Shown here: positions 16,314-25,199 of the stretch, piece after piece
Layout: each line of letters starts with the position of its first letter
Position numbering within the stretch: position 1 is the stretch's first letter
Source of the DNA: Terriglobia bacterium
GTDB lineage: Bacteria; Acidobacteriota; Terriglobia; Bryobacterales; Bryobacteraceae
Direction: 5' to 3'
NCBI GenBank assembly: GCA_020073145.1
Contig: JAIQFS010000042.1
Span: forward strand, 1-46,664
Length of the DNA stretch: 46,664 nucleotides
Position numbers and translations under genes: made by a program
Notes under the pieces: generated by a model
Database searches by the model: none
What the model was told of the DNA's origin: nothing
The model's input: only the letters and a program-made list of their open reading frames with translations

Positions 16314-17297
16314 CTACCAGCGCGCGTGGACCGCTGCGCGCAGGCGCCGGTCATAAATCTCCTGCACGGCGCTCAGGAGCTGGGGCGACAGCGGCGGGAG
16401 ATGGGACGCGGCACAGTTTTCGGCGACCTGGGCGGGGCGTTTGCCGCCGGGAATGGCGCACGAGACGGCGTCAAACGCCAGGATCCAGCGCAGCGCGAAG
16501 GCCGCCATCGGCATGCCCGGAGGCAGCAGGCGGCGGATCTCCTCAACGGCCTGGAGGCCGGTCTCGTAATCCACGCCCGAGAAGGTCTCGCCGACGTCGA
16601 ACTTTTCGCCGCGGCGATTGAAGCGGCGATGGTCGTCGGCGGCGAACTGCGACTCGCGGGTGAGTTTGCCGGTCAACAGGCCGCTGGCGAGCGGAACGCG
16701 CGCCAGGATGCCGACCTGGCGCTTTTGCGCTTCGGGGAAGAAGCGCTCGGCCGGCCGCGGGCGGAAGCAGTTGAAGATGATCTGCACCGTCTGCACGTTG
16801 GGGTATTCGATGGCCTTGAGAGCTTCCGCGACGCGGTCCACGCTGACGCCGTAGTATCGGATCTTGCCGGCGCGCACCAGATCGTCGAGCGCTCCAAACA
16901 CCTCGGGGCGGTCATACACTTCGGCGGGCGCGGAGTGCAACTGCAGCAGGTCGAGCGAATCCGTCGACAGATTGCGCAGGCTGTCCTCGACAAAGGCCGC
17001 GAGGTTGCTGGCGTTGTAACCATCGGCAGTGTGGGGCGACAGGCGGCGGCCGGCTTTGGTGGCGACGATGATTTCTTCCTTGCGCTCGCGCTTGAGCTGG
17101 GCGATGAGGCGTTCGCTGCGGCCCATTCCGTAGACGTCGGCGGTGTCGATGAAATTGACGCCGCAATCGACGGCTTGATGAAGGGCGGCGAGGGAGTCGG
17201 AGTCGCTGACCGCGCCCCATGTGCCGCCGATGGCCCAGGCGCCGAAACTGATTTCGGAGACCTTCCAGCCGGTGCGGCCGAGCGGACGATAGTGCAT
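16314..17297 (-). CDS. Aldo/keto reductase
   Basis: The 327-residue protein starts MHYRPLGRTGWKVSEISFG and has the AKR catalytic tetrad: Asp and Tyr in FIDTADVYGMGRSE, Lys in IIVATKAG and His in LLQLHSAP. The NADPH-binding end is recognisable in CAIPGGKRPAQVAENCAAS. It should reduce aldehydes or ketones, or act on a sugar; the family does not allow a substrate call. The ATG at 17297 has no Shine-Dalgarno, and a TACAGT hexamer (17309-17304) ends 6 nt upstream, again consistent with leaderless expression. Confidence 0.88.
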   Translation of the reverse strand: MHYRPLGRTGWKVSEISFGAWAIGGTWGAVSDSDSLAALHQAVDCGVNFIDTADVYGMGRSERLIAQLKRERKEEIIVATKAGRRLSPHTADGYNASNLAAFVEDSLRNLSTDSLDLLQLHSAPAEVYDRPEVFGALDDLVRAGKIRYYGVSVDRVAEALKAIEYPNVQTVQIIFNCFRPRPAERFFPEAQKRQVGILARVPLASGLLTGKLTRESQFAADDHRRFNRRGEKFDVGETFSGVDYETGLQAVEEIRRLLPPGMPMAAFALRWILAFDAVSCAIPGGKRPAQVAENCAASHLPPLSPQLLSAVQEIYDRRLRAAVHARW

Positions 17298-17421
17298 ACG
17301 CCCACTGTAGCGGAATGCGTGGGAGCGCTGCACGGCGCGGCCGTTTTGTAGAAATCTGCAACAGAAAGGGGGCCGGCGTACGGCCTGCTCGGCCCGGTGG
17401 AACCGCCGCGCGCAGTTAATC

Positions 17422-17460
17422 TTGACGACCATTGCGTTTCAGTGGTAGGCTCTCTGAAAC
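17422..17460 (+). promoter_or_regulatory. Possible promoter with overlapping inverted repeat upstream of the TPR gene
   Basis: TTGACG (17422-17427) and TAGGCT (17446-17451) are 18 nt apart. A perfect 7-nt inverted repeat, GTTTCAG (17436-17442) and CTGAAAC (17454-17460), spans the -10 box, as an operator would. The leader to the ATG at 17581 would be about 120 nt. The -10 match is weak. Confidence 0.35.
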
Positions 17461-17580
17461 CGATTTTGATTCGCACTCAGAATTGGGATAGATCGACCAG
17501 AGGTCGCGCAAGAATCCAGGTCCCCGTCCTACCCGGTATCTCGCCGCTTCCGGTGGAACTTCAATTTCTCGAGGAACTGT

Positions 17581-18582
17581 ATGTTCACGCGGTGTTTCGT
17601 CCTCGCTTTAGCCGTTTGTGGAATTGCGGCAGCCCAGAGCCACAGCCCGACGGCCGCCGAGGTCTGGAAGCAGCACATGGACCTGGGCAAGAAACACGAA
17701 GCCACAGGGCATTATTCCGAGGCGAAGGCAGAGTTAGAGGCTGCGTTGCAGGCGGCCGGCCCGAAAAACGGGATGGCGTTCGCCAGCCTGGTGGAACTGG
17801 AGGTGGCCGCCGCGGCGATGGGCCAGTATACCGAGGCGGAAGAACTGGACAACCAGGCGGTGCGCGTGGGGCTGGAGATCTACGGCAAAGAAAGTCCGGA
17901 GCTGGCCATGCCCTACGCCAATCTGGCGGCTCTTTATAAGGACCAGGGCGAATACGACCGGGCGGAGGAACTGGGCCGCCGCGCGCAGAGCCTGATTGCG
18001 AGGCCGGCGGATGCGCCGCCCTCCGTCCGGGCGTACGTGTCGGGCACGCTGAGCGCCATCCTCTATCAACGCGGCAACCTGGCAGAGGCCGAGGCCCGCT
18101 TGCGACAAAGCATCGAAATTGCGGAAACGCTGCCAGCGCCCTCCGATATCCTGGCAGCGGATCTGAACAACCTGGCCGGCCTTTACGCCAAGACGGGGCG
18201 GCCGGCGGAAGCGGTCGCGACGTACCAACAAGCCTACCGGCTGTGTGAGCAAACTGGCGGCGCGACCGCTCCGGGCCTGTTTTTCATTCAGGCCGGGATG
18301 GCGTCGGTCGAAGCCGGCTCGGGGCACTACGCGGAAGCGGTGGCGGCGATCGAATCGGGGATCCGCGTGGCGGAGGCCGGCGGCGCGGTGAATACCATGG
18401 TGCTGCGCGACGCCCTTGCCGCCGACGCTTCGTGGCTGCACAAGCTCAAGCGGGAAGTCGAAGCACGGAGGGCGCGGACGAGGGCCAAGGAAGTGGCACA
18501 AGCCGCCGCCAGCAAGAGCTATTCGCAATACACTCTCGATGCGCGGCAAGTTGCCCAGTCGATGGCGAAGCGACCGCAGTAG
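17581..18582 (+). CDS. Secreted tetratricopeptide-repeat protein
   Basis: The 333-residue protein has a short signal peptide (MFTRCFVLALAVCGIAAAQ) and then helical TPR units with the Kinesin-light-chain pattern: HYSEAKAELEAAL, QYTEAEELDNQAVRVGLEIY, EYDRAEELGRRA, NLAEAEARLRQSIEIAE and RPAEAVATYQQAYRL. It probably serves as a periplasmic protein-protein interaction scaffold. GAGGAACT just before the ATG supports the start. No neighbour shares an operon with it. Confidence 0.82.
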   Translation: MFTRCFVLALAVCGIAAAQSHSPTAAEVWKQHMDLGKKHEATGHYSEAKAELEAALQAAGPKNGMAFASLVELEVAAAAMGQYTEAEELDNQAVRVGLEIYGKESPELAMPYANLAALYKDQGEYDRAEELGRRAQSLIARPADAPPSVRAYVSGTLSAILYQRGNLAEAEARLRQSIEIAETLPAPSDILAADLNNLAGLYAKTGRPAEAVATYQQAYRLCEQTGGATAPGLFFIQAGMASVEAGSGHYAEAVAAIESGIRVAEAGGAVNTMVLRDALAADASWLHKLKREVEARRARTRAKEVAQAAASKSYSQYTLDARQVAQSMAKRPQ

Positions 18583-18665
18583 GGCAAGGCTTGGAGTCGA
18601 GGCCGACTTCTGATTGATCCCGGCGGGAAGGCGTTGGTATCCTGCGGGAACAGCGGAGGCCATCG

Positions 18666-18947
18666 ATGGCGGCAACTCTCTACATGGTGGTGGAGCACTT
18701 CAAGAACCAGGATGCAGCGCCCGTGTATCGCCGTTTTCGAGAGAAGGGCCGAATGGCGCCGGAGGGGCTGGTGTACGTGTCGAGCTGGGTAGACGAGAAA
18801 CTGGAGCGCTGCTTTCAACTGATGGAAACTCACGACCGCGGCCTGCTCGATGAGTGGATGGCGCATTGGAGCGACCTGACGGAATTTGAGGTGTATCCGG
18901 TGATCTCCTCGAAAGAGGCCGCGGAGCGGATTGCTCCCAGACTGTAG
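18666..18947 (+). CDS. DUF3303 family protein
   Basis: The 93-residue protein (MAATLYMVVEHFKNQDAAPV) matches the small DUF3303 family: YVSSWVDEKLERCFQLMET and WSDLTEFEVYPVISSKEA are characteristic. It is a ferredoxin-like, dimeric alpha-beta barrel type fold by general appearance; the function is unknown. A GGAGG site precedes the ATG by 6 nt. Confidence 0.8.
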   Translation: MAATLYMVVEHFKNQDAAPVYRRFREKGRMAPEGLVYVSSWVDEKLERCFQLMETHDRGLLDEWMAHWSDLTEFEVYPVISSKEAAERIAPRL

Positions 18948-18957
18948 TCAGGACCGG

Positions 18958-19362
18958 CTACGGCGCGAAGGCGTCTTGAATCCACTCGACCTGCGGGGGC
19001 TTCGCCACCACAATACTGACGATGTCGAAACGAACCATTTGCCAATCGACGCCGGCGCGGCGGGCATAGTCGCGGGCGGCGTGGCGCAGGTGGCGCTCTT
19101 TCTCGGCATCCACGGCGCGGTCGGGTGCGCCGAATTCGGCGCTGGCCCGGGTTTTCACTTCGACGAAAACCAGCGTATCGCGCTGCCAGGCCACGAGGTC
19201 GATTTCCCCGCCCCCGGCATGCGGGCGATAGTTGCGCGCCACGATGGTGCAGCCGCGGCGGCGCAAGTAACGATGCGCGAGGTCTTCCCCGAGGCGGCCG
19301 GAATCGGCCGGGCGCAGACGACTCCGGAGGGCATCGGCGGCGCGGTACAGAAGCCCGATCAC
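18958..19362 (-). CDS. yraN: YraN family (UPF0102) nuclease-like protein
   Basis: The 134-residue protein has the UPF0102 pattern GRLGEDLAHRYLRRRGCTIV, then GGEIDLVAWQRDTLVFVEVK, the D and ExK residues of a restriction-nuclease-like PD-(D/E)xK fold, and KERHLRHAARDYARR. It may be a Holliday-junction-type nuclease, but the activity is unproven. The GTG start at 19362 overlaps the methyltransferase stop by four bases, making it the last gene of a three-gene minus-strand operon. Confidence 0.88.
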   Translation of the reverse strand: MIGLLYRAADALRSRLRPADSGRLGEDLAHRYLRRRGCTIVARNYRPHAGGGEIDLVAWQRDTLVFVEVKTRASAEFGAPDRAVDAEKERHLRHAARDYARRAGVDWQMVRFDIVSIVVAKPPQVEWIQDAFAP

Positions 19363-19943
19363 TTGGTCACTTCGAACTCAAATTCCATCACCTTGCCGCG
19401 CACGACGTAGCAGAGGTAGTGCTCCCAGAAGCGGCGGTAGCGCGGAAACGCGTTCACCAGGAATTCAAATCCCAGCCATCTCCATAAAGCCAGTAGCTTG
19501 ACACGGATGGAAATCTCGCGAAATTTGGCCTTCGAATAATAGCCGAAGCCGCCGTGGTCCTCGCCGAAGTAGCGGAAGCTGAAGCTATTCAGGTGGCTTT
19601 TGTGGGAGGGGTCGCAGAAGGAGCTGAAGTCGGTGTAGTGGGGGGTTTCGAGCCGGACCGTCCCGCCTGGACGGACGAGGCGGTGGAACTCTTCCATGGC
19701 GCGGATCACGTCATTCACGTGTTCGATGACGTGAATGGCGGTGAGGCGGTCAAAGGAGCTGTCGGCGAAGGGATAGGGAAAGTGGTCCAGGTCGGCCAAA
19801 ACGTCGGCGCGGCTGGCGGGATTCCGGTCGATTCCAATGGAACCGGGCTGCTTGTGGATCCCGCAGCCGACGTCGAGGGTCCGCCCAGGCGGCTTGGTAA
19901 ACCCGCGGTATTCTACGCGTGGTCGATCGGTATTTGCAGGCAC
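19359..19943 (-). CDS. SAM-dependent class I methyltransferase
   Basis: The 194-residue protein has motif I LDVGCGIHKQPGSIGIDRNP, the acidic loop ADLDHFPYPFADSSFDRL, the post-motif HVIEHV and RLVRPGGTVRLETPH. These are the features of class I methyltransferases of the type-11/12 groups, often acting on lipids or glycans. The GTG start at 19943 lies inside the aminotransferase 3' end (31-nt overlap), so this start is uncertain; a later one would still keep motif I. The substrate is unknown. Confidence 0.82.
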   Translation of the reverse strand: MPANTDRPRVEYRGFTKPPGRTLDVGCGIHKQPGSIGIDRNPASRADVLADLDHFPYPFADSSFDRLTAIHVIEHVNDVIRAMEEFHRLVRPGGTVRLETPHYTDFSSFCDPSHKSHLNSFSFRYFGEDHGGFGYYSKAKFREISIRVKLLALWRWLGFEFLVNAFPRYRRFWEHYLCYVVRGKVMEFEFEVTK

Positions 19944-21268
19944 GCTTCCAGCGTATCAATCGCGAAATCGCACTGGTCGCGGGTAATGACCAGAGGCGGG
20001 CTCAACCGGAGGGTGTTATCGCCGGCACCCAGGATGAGAAGGCCGCGCTCGAAGGCCCGTTGGACCACTTGGTCTCGCAGGTCCGGCGCTTTTTCCTTGG
20101 TTTTTTGATCGCGCACCAGCTCGATGCCGATCATCAGACCGAGGCCGCGGACGTCGCCGACCATGGGGAAACGCGCCGGCCAATCGCGCATCCGGTCGCG
20201 CAGGTAGGCTCCCATACGGGCGGCGTGTTCGACCAGTTCTTCCTCGAGGAGCGCGATGGTGACCAGGGCCGCGGCGCAGGCCACCGGGTTGCCGCCGAAG
20301 GTGGAGGCGTGGGCCCCGGGAGGCCAAGTCATCAAGCCGGCACGCGCCACGGTGGCGCCCAGCGGCAGACCGCTGGCAATGCCCTTGGCCACAGCGAAGA
20401 TATCGGGCACGGCATCGAAGTGTTGCGCGGCCCACATTTTTCCCGTGCGGCCCATTCCCGACTGGACTTCGTCGAAGACGAGCAGAATGCCGTGTTTGTC
20501 CGCGAGGGCTGCCAGCTCATCGAAGAACTTTTTCGGCGGCACCACGTAACCGCCCTCGCCCTGCACCGGTTCGATCACAATAGCGGCGGTCTCTTCGGCG
20601 GGAGAAATGGTCTTCAGCAGGGTATCGATGTGGGCCACGCACTCCACCGCACATCCCTGCGGCTCCTTGCCGAAAGGGCAGCGGTAGCAGTACGGATAGG
20701 GGGCGTGCACCACGCCCGGCATGAGCGGTCCGAATCCCTGGCGCTGCACGGCCTTGCGCGCAGTAAGGGCCAGCGCCCCGAGCGTGCGCCCGTGAAAGGC
20801 CCCCAAGAACGCGACGATCCTCTGGCGGCCGCTGGCGTAGCGCGCCACTTTAATGGCGCCTTCGATGGCCTCGGCCCCGGAGTTGCCGAACGAGACGCGG
20901 CGCGGGTCTGGGCCCGGCGCAATCTCGGACAGCTTCTCCGCCAGAGCCACCATCTCTTCGTAGTAGAAGTCGGTGCCCGACATGTGGATCAGGCGGGCCG
21001 CCTGCTGTTGAATCGCCTGCACGACACGCGGATGGCAATGGCCCGTCGCCACGACGGCGATGCCGGCGTTAAAATCGAGGAAGCGATTCCCATCGACATC
21101 CTGCACCATGGCGCCCTCGCCGCTTGCCGCCACAAGCGGATACGACCGAGTGTAGGAAGGCGACACCACTTGTTCGTCGCGGTGGATGATGGCGCTGGCG
21201 CGCGGCCCCGGCAGCGGACCCGTCAGATGAGGCAGGTCAGGGCGAACCTGTTCCCGGATATGAGCCAT
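19913..21268 (-). CDS. Class-III PLP-dependent aminotransferase (4-aminobutyrate/acetylornithine type)
   Basis: The 451-residue enzyme shows VQDVDGNRFLDFNAGIAV, the PLP phosphate segment FGNSGAEAIEGAIKVAR, GAFHGRTLGALALT, the PLP-ring aspartate in LLVFDEVQSGMGRTGKMW, the Schiff-base lysine in FAVAKGIASGLPLGA, and STFGGNPVACAAA. It fits the GabT-like group of omega-amino-acid:2-oxoglutarate aminotransferases; acetylornithine or lysine substrates are alternatives. An AGGAGG site precedes the ATG at 21268. A cluster of cysteines (YCYRCPFGKEPQGCAVEC) is unusual for the family and could bind a metal. Confidence 0.88.
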   Translation of the reverse strand: MAHIREQVRPDLPHLTGPLPGPRASAIIHRDEQVVSPSYTRSYPLVAASGEGAMVQDVDGNRFLDFNAGIAVVATGHCHPRVVQAIQQQAARLIHMSGTDFYYEEMVALAEKLSEIAPGPDPRRVSFGNSGAEAIEGAIKVARYASGRQRIVAFLGAFHGRTLGALALTARKAVQRQGFGPLMPGVVHAPYPYCYRCPFGKEPQGCAVECVAHIDTLLKTISPAEETAAIVIEPVQGEGGYVVPPKKFFDELAALADKHGILLVFDEVQSGMGRTGKMWAAQHFDAVPDIFAVAKGIASGLPLGATVARAGLMTWPPGAHASTFGGNPVACAAALVTIALLEEELVEHAARMGAYLRDRMRDWPARFPMVGDVRGLGLMIGIELVRDQKTKEKAPDLRDQVVQRAFERGLLILGAGDNTLRLSPPLVITRDQCDFAIDTLEACLQIPIDHA

Positions 21269-21557
21269 GTAAGAACCTCCTGCTAACTTTAGAAAGCGTT
21301 CATTGACTTACGCAGCCCGGAAAACCGCCCGGCCTGCGCGCCGCCAGGAGTGCAGCTAAGTTAATCGGAGCCAAAGAGCCCCGGCCGGGAAGTGGAGGGA
21401 GTGAACCCCATACTCCCATCATATCGCCGGGCCCGCGGAATCTGTCTACAGAATAGCCATGTAATTTTTCTACCGGAGGGCGCTCCTTGGTTCATCCCCA
21501 AGCACTTACGCTTTGGCAACCCCATTGCACTTAGCCGCAGTGGAGGCTTGATTGGTC

Positions 21558-22226
21558 ATGCGGAGCTGGATGTGGATTATCCCGGCGTTGTTTCTGGCCG
21601 GATGCTCGAAAACGAATACGGTGAGCGCCGACGGGGAACGGCCGGCGGAATCCGCATCGGCGGCGACGTCCGCGGATGGCCGGCCCGGCTCGGCGTTGTC
21701 ACCGGCGGAGAGCGCGGGAAGCGACATGGTGATTCCCAAAGGCACGGCCTTGCGTGTGCGCATTGACGAAACCGTGGACACCAAGCGCAATCGCGCCGGC
21801 GATGAATTCCGGGCTTCGCTTGCCGAGCCCATCGTGCTGGAAGGCAAGACGGTGGTGCCGAGGGGGACGCCCTTCGTGGGCCACGTCACCGAATCGCAAG
21901 CGTCGGGGCGGCTGGAAGGGCGTGCCGAGCTCGCCCTCACCCTGGACTCGTTCCAACTGGAAGGGAAGGACTACCGTGTCCACACCGGGAACATCGATCG
22001 CGTCAGCGCCGCTCACAAGAAGCACAACATCGAGATGATCGGCGGCGGGGCAGGCCTGGGCGCGCTGATCGGCGGTATCGCCGGAGGCGGCAAGGGAGCT
22101 CTGATTGGCGCAGGCGCCGGCGCGGGGGCAGGCACGGCGGGCGCGGCGGCCACGGGGAAGAAAGAAATCGGGGTCTCCGCCGAATCCCTGCTTACGTTTC
22201 CGCTGGAGAAGGCTGTCACGCTGTAG
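21558..22226 (+). CDS. Putative lipoprotein with C-terminal glycine zipper
   Basis: The 222-residue protein starts MRSWMWIIPALFLAGCSK, a lipoprotein signal with the lipobox LAGC. A Ser/Ala-rich spacer follows, then a globular part with IPKGTALRVRIDETVDTKRN and GKTVVPRGTPFVGHVTE, as in proteins related to the TrbI/conjugation-like beta fold found in Acidobacteria. The C-terminus has a glycine-zipper stretch (GGGAGLGALIGGIAGGGKGA) that may insert into the outer membrane. A TTG two codons earlier is an alternative start; GGAGG fits either. The function is unknown. Confidence 0.72.
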   Translation: MRSWMWIIPALFLAGCSKTNTVSADGERPAESASAATSADGRPGSALSPAESAGSDMVIPKGTALRVRIDETVDTKRNRAGDEFRASLAEPIVLEGKTVVPRGTPFVGHVTESQASGRLEGRAELALTLDSFQLEGKDYRVHTGNIDRVSAAHKKHNIEMIGGGAGLGALIGGIAGGGKGALIGAGAGAGAGTAGAAATGKKEIGVSAESLLTFPLEKAVTL

Positions 22227-22401
22227 AGCGCTTGCAGCGATTCCGCGCGAGGCATCGATCGAGACGCGGCCGCAAGATTGATCTGGAGCGGGACGCTGAC
22301 GATCCCGCCGGGCCGCTACGGATGCCCGAACCGGCCGGGCTAGGCCCGACCTTCCCAGGCGCCGCGCGGCCGCGGTTCCGGACGTGGATTCGCCCCGCCC
22401 G

Positions 22402-22908
22402 TCACTGACGAAACGGGCTGACTAGATCGTCATGGGTTCCTTTCCGGCGCGAATTGGCAGCGCTGGAGGTGCAGTCCCCATAGTCCTTCACGACTTTGGT
22501 CGCCAGGAAGGACTCCGCGCCCGCCGTCGATTCGGACTTCTTCCCCTTCAACGCCACCCGCTCGCCGGGCTTTACGGTCACGGTGCTGTCGGCGCGCAAG
22601 CGATAGAGTTTTCCGTCCTTGTCGCTCGTGATCCCTACATTGTCGCCTTCGCGCTGGACGCAACCGACCAGGCTGGGACGGTTGTGTAGAGCCCAGTAGG
22701 TGAGGCCCACACCGGCGGCCACCGCGCCCGCCGTAATTCCGATCACCTTTCCCTTCGAACTGTAGTTGGGCGAATAGGAGGGCGAGCCGGGGCTGGGACT
22801 GGGACCAGGCATTGGACCGCCTCCCGGAGGGTATTGCGCGAGTCCAGGAACGGCGCAGAGCGCCATCAGAGCCATCACGGTCGTAAGTCTTCCGTTGTTT
22901 CCATACAT
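22402..22908 (-). CDS. Secreted hypothetical protein with Pro/Ser-rich linker and one membrane segment
   Basis: The 168-residue product has a signal peptide ending near GLAQYPPGG, a low-complexity Pro/Gly/Ser linker, a hydrophobic glycine-rich helix (VIGITAGAVAAGVGLTYWAL) and a small C-terminal beta domain with VGCVQREGDNVGITSDKDGK and KPGERVALKGKK. AGAGGACC upstream supports the ATG at 22908. I do not recognise the family. The C-terminal domain resembles the small beta domains seen in other acidobacterial exported proteins. Confidence 0.6.
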   Translation of the reverse strand: MYGNNGRLTTVMALMALCAVPGLAQYPPGGGPMPGPSPSPGSPSYSPNYSSKGKVIGITAGAVAAGVGLTYWALHNRPSLVGCVQREGDNVGITSDKDGKLYRLRADSTVTVKPGERVALKGKKSESTAGAESFLATKVVKDYGDCTSSAANSRRKGTHDDLVSPFRQ

Positions 22909-23163
22909 CGCTAAGGTCCTCTAACCACGCCGACGAGAGGCGGAAGGAGAGCGTTGCGAGGGGAATCTGGAGTTGATTGATGTTACGCGCAGAGTGCGCT
23001 CGGGCTCACAGTTGCATTCGAATTGCTCGCGGCGGGAACGCCGCTCGTGCTTTTCCTGTGCGGCTGCCGGACGGGGCCGCCCCGCCGGAACGCGATGCGA
23101 TGGGCCGGCGAACCAGGATGCGTCCGGAGGCGGAACCGCGCGATTGGGGGCCTGGCGGCGGGC
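22909..23163. other. Intergenic region with no recognised feature
   Basis: About 255 nt between the secreted hypothetical gene and the kinase-like gene. Short GC-rich open frames exist but have no family-like sequence. No clear promoter or terminator was seen. Confidence 0.4.
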
Positions 23164-24000
23164 TCAGGAACGCGCGGGCCTGGTATAGGCAGCGCTTTCG
23201 CCTTTGTCCTCAAAGAACTTGACAATCAGGTCCCGCCGCGCCAGGAGGCCTTTGATTTCCTCCCGGCTGACGTAAGGCATCAGCTCTTTCTCTAGCGTGG
23301 CCCGATCAAGGGCTCTCATTTTCGCCAGCAGGTTGCGGTCGCACATGACGAGGTTCTTGGGGGCGCGCAGACCGCGACGCGTCCGGAACGAGCGCGAGTG
23401 GTCGATCATCCAGATGTGCCACTGTTGATCGATGCGCAGATTGCCCAGGTTGCGGTCGGTGTTGAAAATCAACTGATCGAACACGCGCATGACGTACATT
23501 TCCTGGTTCCAGGCATCGGGGTCCGGCGCCTTGAGGCCCTGGTTGATCCGCTCTTGTTCGTCCATCCTGTCGTTGTCGACATACCAGCTGAACGATGCGG
23601 CGGTGCCTTGATACTTTCTCTCAACGTAGGGAGGCATCATGTCGTCGATCCCGAAAAGGCGGGCCAGCTTCCAGGCCGCGACATTGAACTTCCAGGTGTC
23701 TACGAAATTGATCTCGGTGCTGCCGTCATCCATCTGGAAGACGCTGCGGTGCTCGTCAATCCGCTGCACGTTGGCGTCGTGGGTGTAAACCCCGTCGGTG
23801 AGAGTGACGCGCCGGGTCTGGGTGACTCCCTTCTTGGCGGGCTTGTCGGCTACAATCTTGGCGGTGCGCAGAAAGACCTCTTTCTGGTCCGCGGAAAGAC
23901 AGGGGGCGTCGGCGGCGTGAAGAGGGAGAGTCCCCCAGGCCAGCACGGCAGCCCACAGAGCGGCGGTCAACGCCAGGCGGAAGGCAGGGCGCGCCGTCAA
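23164..24000 (-). CDS. Secreted kinase-like protein with PI-kinase/FAM20-type catalytic motifs
   Basis: The 278-residue product starts at a TTG (24000) behind an AGAGGA site, giving a signal peptide LTARPAFRLALTAALWAA that ends near HAADAP. The C-terminal half contains VFDQLIFNTDRNLGNLRID and, after a short gap, WHIWMIDHSRSF. The pattern D-R-x-x-x-N followed by I-D-x-x about 13 residues later is the catalytic-loop and metal-binding arrangement of PI3/4-kinase-like, HipA-like and FAM20-like atypical kinases. I infer an exported phosphotransferase; the substrate is unknown. The frame is open back to 24237, but that extension lacks a start region and a signal peptide. It stands alone, with no obvious operon partner. 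Confidence 0.65.
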   Translation of the reverse strand: MTARPAFRLALTAALWAAVLAWGTLPLHAADAPCLSADQKEVFLRTAKIVADKPAKKGVTQTRRVTLTDGVYTHDANVQRIDEHRSVFQMDDGSTEINFVDTWKFNVAAWKLARLFGIDDMMPPYVERKYQGTAASFSWYVDNDRMDEQERINQGLKAPDPDAWNQEMYVMRVFDQLIFNTDRNLGNLRIDQQWHIWMIDHSRSFRTRRGLRAPKNLVMCDRNLLAKMRALDRATLEKELMPYVSREEIKGLLARRDLIVKFFEDKGESAAYTRPARS

Positions 24001-24324
24001 GATGGTCCTCTTTCTCCGAGGCAGAGTGACAATGGTTGCTCCCGGGGAGTTGTACCATGCGCCCGGCCCGAACACGACGGGGCCGAGCTCGCGGGGGAAA
24101 CCCGGGGACGAAATTCGGCGCCTCGTCGGGAGAACCGGCCGGACCCCATCGCCGAGGGTGGCGCCTCCCGCCAAGTCAAGATTCTGTTCATCCAGGAGTC
24201 GTTTCTGGAAGCGGCGGACGCCGGCTGGGTCTACCATGAACTCTCAGCAGGCCACCCGTGTGCGCAGGCGCCGCGGTTGGTAAGATCGGAGAGTCGTGGA
24301 GCTGATTTTTCGGGAGGGTTGACG
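24001..24324. other. Divergent intergenic region between the kinase-like and WxGDxL genes
   Basis: This 324-nt spacer separates two divergent genes. It contains the AGAGGA site of the minus-strand gene next to 24000 and a GGGAGG site for the plus-strand gene near 24312. A TAAGAT hexamer at 24281-24286 could serve the plus-strand gene, but no good -35 box is present. Nothing else was recognised. Confidence 0.4.
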
Positions 24325-25197
24325 ATGCATCCCAACCATCGAGTCCGCGGGACGGGCGGCTGGCTTCTGCTGGCGGCGGTGACGGCGTGTCTGCCGGCGG
24401 TCGCGCAGCGCGATCCCAGCGGGGAGTGGGCTCCCCGTTTTCATGAGGACCAGCCGGAGCGCATCCCCGGCCCCGAGATCGGCGACTACCTCGGGCTTCC
24501 GATTACCGACGCGGCCCGGCTGCGGGGTGACAGTTGGGACGCGTCGCTGCTGACCCTGCCCGAACACCAGTGCAAACCACACCCCGCTGACTATGGCCCG
24601 CGCGGCCCCGCCAACCTGCGCATCTGGCAGGAAATCGACAAGGCCACCCAGCAGCTGATCGCGTACCACACGCACATCTCCTGGCAGGCCCCGGAGCGCA
24701 CCATCTGGATGGACGGGCGGCCGCATCCGCCCGAGTACGCCGCGCACACCTGGCAGGGCTTCTCGACCGGCAAGTGGGAGGGCGACATGCTGACCGTCAC
24801 CACCACCCACCTGAAAATCGGCTGGATCCGGCGCAACGGCATTCCGCGGAGCGACCGCGCCACCCTGATCGAACATTGGATCCGGCATGAGAATTACCTG
24901 ACCCTGGTGAGCATTGTGCACGACCCCGTCTATCTCACCGAGCCCTTCCTCCGCACCACCGATTGGGTGATGGATGCCGACCAGCAAATCGCGCCCTATC
25001 CCTGCGAATCGGTGGAGGAAGTAGAGCGCCCAGTGGGCGCGGTGCCGCATCATCTTCCCGGCACCAACACCTTTCTCAGCGAGTTTCCCGCGCGGTACGG
25101 ATTGGCGCCGCAGGCGGCGCGCGGCGGCGCCGAGACCATGTATCCGGAATATCAATTGAAACTGAAAGCGGCCGGCAAGAGCGCCCCGGCCCGGTAG
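24325..25197 (+). CDS. Secreted WxGDxL-family protein of unknown function (copy A)
   Basis: The 290-residue product has a signal peptide (MHPNHRVRGTGGWLLLAAVT, cleaved near AVAQ). The body carries ERTIWMDGRPHPP, GKWEGDMLTVTTTHLKIGWI, IEHWIRHENYLTLVSIV, DPVYLTEPF and near the end RGGAETMYPEY. The same landmarks occur in the proteins at 37823 and, partly, 38727, so these are paralogues. The family is widespread in Acidobacteria and proteobacteria, and I know no assigned function. The beta-strand-rich pattern suggests a calycin- or barrel-like fold; this is inference. The gene ends 2 nt before the MBL hydrolase start, so they are co-translated. The ATG at 24325 follows a GGGAGGG site. Confidence 0.8.
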   Translation: MHPNHRVRGTGGWLLLAAVTACLPAVAQRDPSGEWAPRFHEDQPERIPGPEIGDYLGLPITDAARLRGDSWDASLLTLPEHQCKPHPADYGPRGPANLRIWQEIDKATQQLIAYHTHISWQAPERTIWMDGRPHPPEYAAHTWQGFSTGKWEGDMLTVTTTHLKIGWIRRNGIPRSDRATLIEHWIRHENYLTLVSIVHDPVYLTEPFLRTTDWVMDADQQIAPYPCESVEEVERPVGAVPHHLPGTNTFLSEFPARYGLAPQAARGGAETMYPEYQLKLKAAGKSAPAR

Positions 25198-25199
25198 CT

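Noticed and set aside
16326-17351. 341-codon open frame antisense to the aldo/keto reductase
   Set aside because: The sense strand contains the full AKR catalytic tetrad; this frame has none.
19919-21286. 455-codon plus-strand open frame antisense to the aminotransferase
   Set aside because: Shadow of the PLP enzyme; the minus-strand frame has all catalytic motifs.
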